This document shows, piece after piece, positions 9,634-10,309 of a DNA stretch of 10,309 nt. The notes under the pieces are model-generated. The model did no database searches. It was given only the letters and a program-made list of their open reading frames with translations, and was not told the origin of the DNA. Every line of letters begins with the position of its first letter. Within the stretch, counting starts at the first letter, position 1. The stretch spans positions 1-10,309 of the forward strand of contig MSJH02000277.1 of the NCBI GenBank assembly GCA_001931875.2, in the 5' to 3' direction. Both the position numbers and the translations under genes were made by a program. The DNA is from Byssochlamys sp. IMV 00236 (lineage: Eukaryota > Ascomycota > Eurotiomycetes > Eurotiales > Thermoascaceae).

Positions 9634-10309
9634 TTAGTCTTCTGAAGGTCTTTTGAAGGAGGGAGAACTTGCATTGTCATGTTTTGATTTGTAAACAAAG
9701 ATACTATATATATTTAATACACTGTTCACATCGCGATTCCAAACCGTACCACAAGATTCATACTTGGGGACAGAGTGTACTCTTCGCTTTGATCCAGAAG
9801 CAGTGAGATTATAATTGACTGGTTTTGCACTTGTTACAGATCTGACTCGTTAAGTACTCGCCAACATAAACAAATTCGGTCCTCCCGGTGGATTGTTTGT
9901 ATTTTGTTTTGATTTTGTCAGTAATACGTCTAGTAGGTGCAGCTCGTTTACCTTTCACACTTGAACAAAAAGAACCATTTCCGAACGCAATGATTCGCTT
10001 CCGTTGAGAGGAGGAAGGGAGGTCAGTAGGAGATAAAGGTACATGTTTGCTTTTGTTTGGGTTTTGGTTTTTAGCGCCAACTGTGCTTAATGTGCCATAC
10101 TTTTTGCTGTTATCAAAGAGTCTTTTAACAATTTCTTGAGTTCCTTTTTGCTTGTTGATATACGTCTTGAACTTTAATTTTTGAGGCCTATGCCATACAC
10201 AGCGTTATTAAAGTACATACCATGTAAGAAAGCGACATATCATTTATCTTGACAGTAGTAGTTATGGATTCTTTGATAGTTTTGTAGACGTGTAGAGGCA
10301 GCTAGTAAA
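9634..10309 (-). pseudogene. Decayed Fanzor/TnpB-family RNA-guided nuclease, C-terminal part, 5' end outside window
   Basis: Fanzors are eukaryotic, transposon-borne relatives of TnpB: RuvC nucleases guided by a noncoding RNA. Three minus-strand pieces line up. Piece 1, 10301-10221, reads TTTVKINDMSLSYM. Piece 2, 10171-9812, runs from FKTYINKQKG through IIAFGNGSF, KRAAPTRRITDKI and GEYLTSQICNKC to TAA at 9811-9809. Piece 3, 9816-9637, is in another frame and reads ESCGTVWNRDVNSVLNIYSIF, ending at TAA 9636-9634. Pieces 1 and 2 join through a plausible 49-nt intron (10220-10172, GTATGT...AAAG). Pieces 2 and 3 need a net one-base shift near 9811-9820. The NRDVN Asp (9732-9730) is the RuvC-III catalytic position; Glu at 9859-9857 is where Fanzors are reported to carry a relocated RuvC-II Glu. 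The zinc ribbon keeps CNKC but has YESC for CxxC (Tyr at 9762-9760). A TAG at 10304-10302 may be decay or a splice acceptor. The RuvC-I part lies beyond the edge. Confidence 0.82.

Noticed and set aside
9821..9837. Intron starting at GTAAC to explain the Fanzor frame change
   Set aside because: Joining to the next usable acceptor (about 51 nt on) does not enter the needed frame and would delete the CNKC half of the zinc ribbon.
1..10309. tRNA, rRNA or CRISPR-like arrays
   Set aside because: I noticed no cloverleaf, rRNA core sequence or regularly spaced repeats on either strand while reading; a subtle noncoding RNA could be missed by eye.

Overview
The window looks like nuclear DNA from an early-diverging fungus, most likely Mucoromycota (Mucorales-like). 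It is AT-rich, and its genes are cut by many short introns of about 46-74 nt with GT(A/G) donors, frequent CTAAC/CTGAC-like branch points and AG acceptors. Spacing between genes is tight. The order assignment is an inference from style and from protein resemblance; no database was searched.

Layout: (1) 1-980, plus strand, holds the 3' end of a cullin gene that looks CUL2-like, with its NEDD8-acceptor winged-helix tail. (2) 981-1265 is the intergenic promoter and leader of the next gene, with a TATA-like box, a two-codon uORF and a CA microsatellite. (3) 1266-6953, plus strand, is a complete eight-exon GCN2 gene (eIF2-alpha kinase) encoding 1778 residues: RWD, charged coiled coil, pseudokinase, kinase with a long acidic insert, HisRS-like region and C-terminal domain. 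(4) 7053-8602, plus strand, is a complete six-exon RRP8 gene (417 residues), a nucleolar rRNA N1-methyladenosine methyltransferase. (5) 8630-9537, minus strand, is a complete five-exon CCDC43-like gene (234 residues), convergent with RRP8; the stop codons are 27 bp apart. (6) 9634-10309, minus strand, running off the window, is the decayed 3' part of a Fanzor/TnpB-family gene, the eukaryotic relatives of RNA-guided transposon nucleases.

The exon structures were built by hand. In each of the three complete genes the joined exons give an exact multiple of three with conserved residues across every junction, which is strong support. Cullin, GCN2 and RRP8 are ordinary housekeeping genes (ubiquitin ligase, translational control, ribosome biogenesis) and CCDC43 is poorly characterised; I see no sign that they form one pathway. 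The accessory element is the Fanzor relic. It keeps the C-terminal RuvC aspartate and one CxxC pair, but has a frameshift, a Cys-to-Tyr change in the zinc ribbon and possibly a stop near the window edge. It ends only 96 bp before the CCDC43-like start codon, so the promoter of that gene must lie in or beside the relic.
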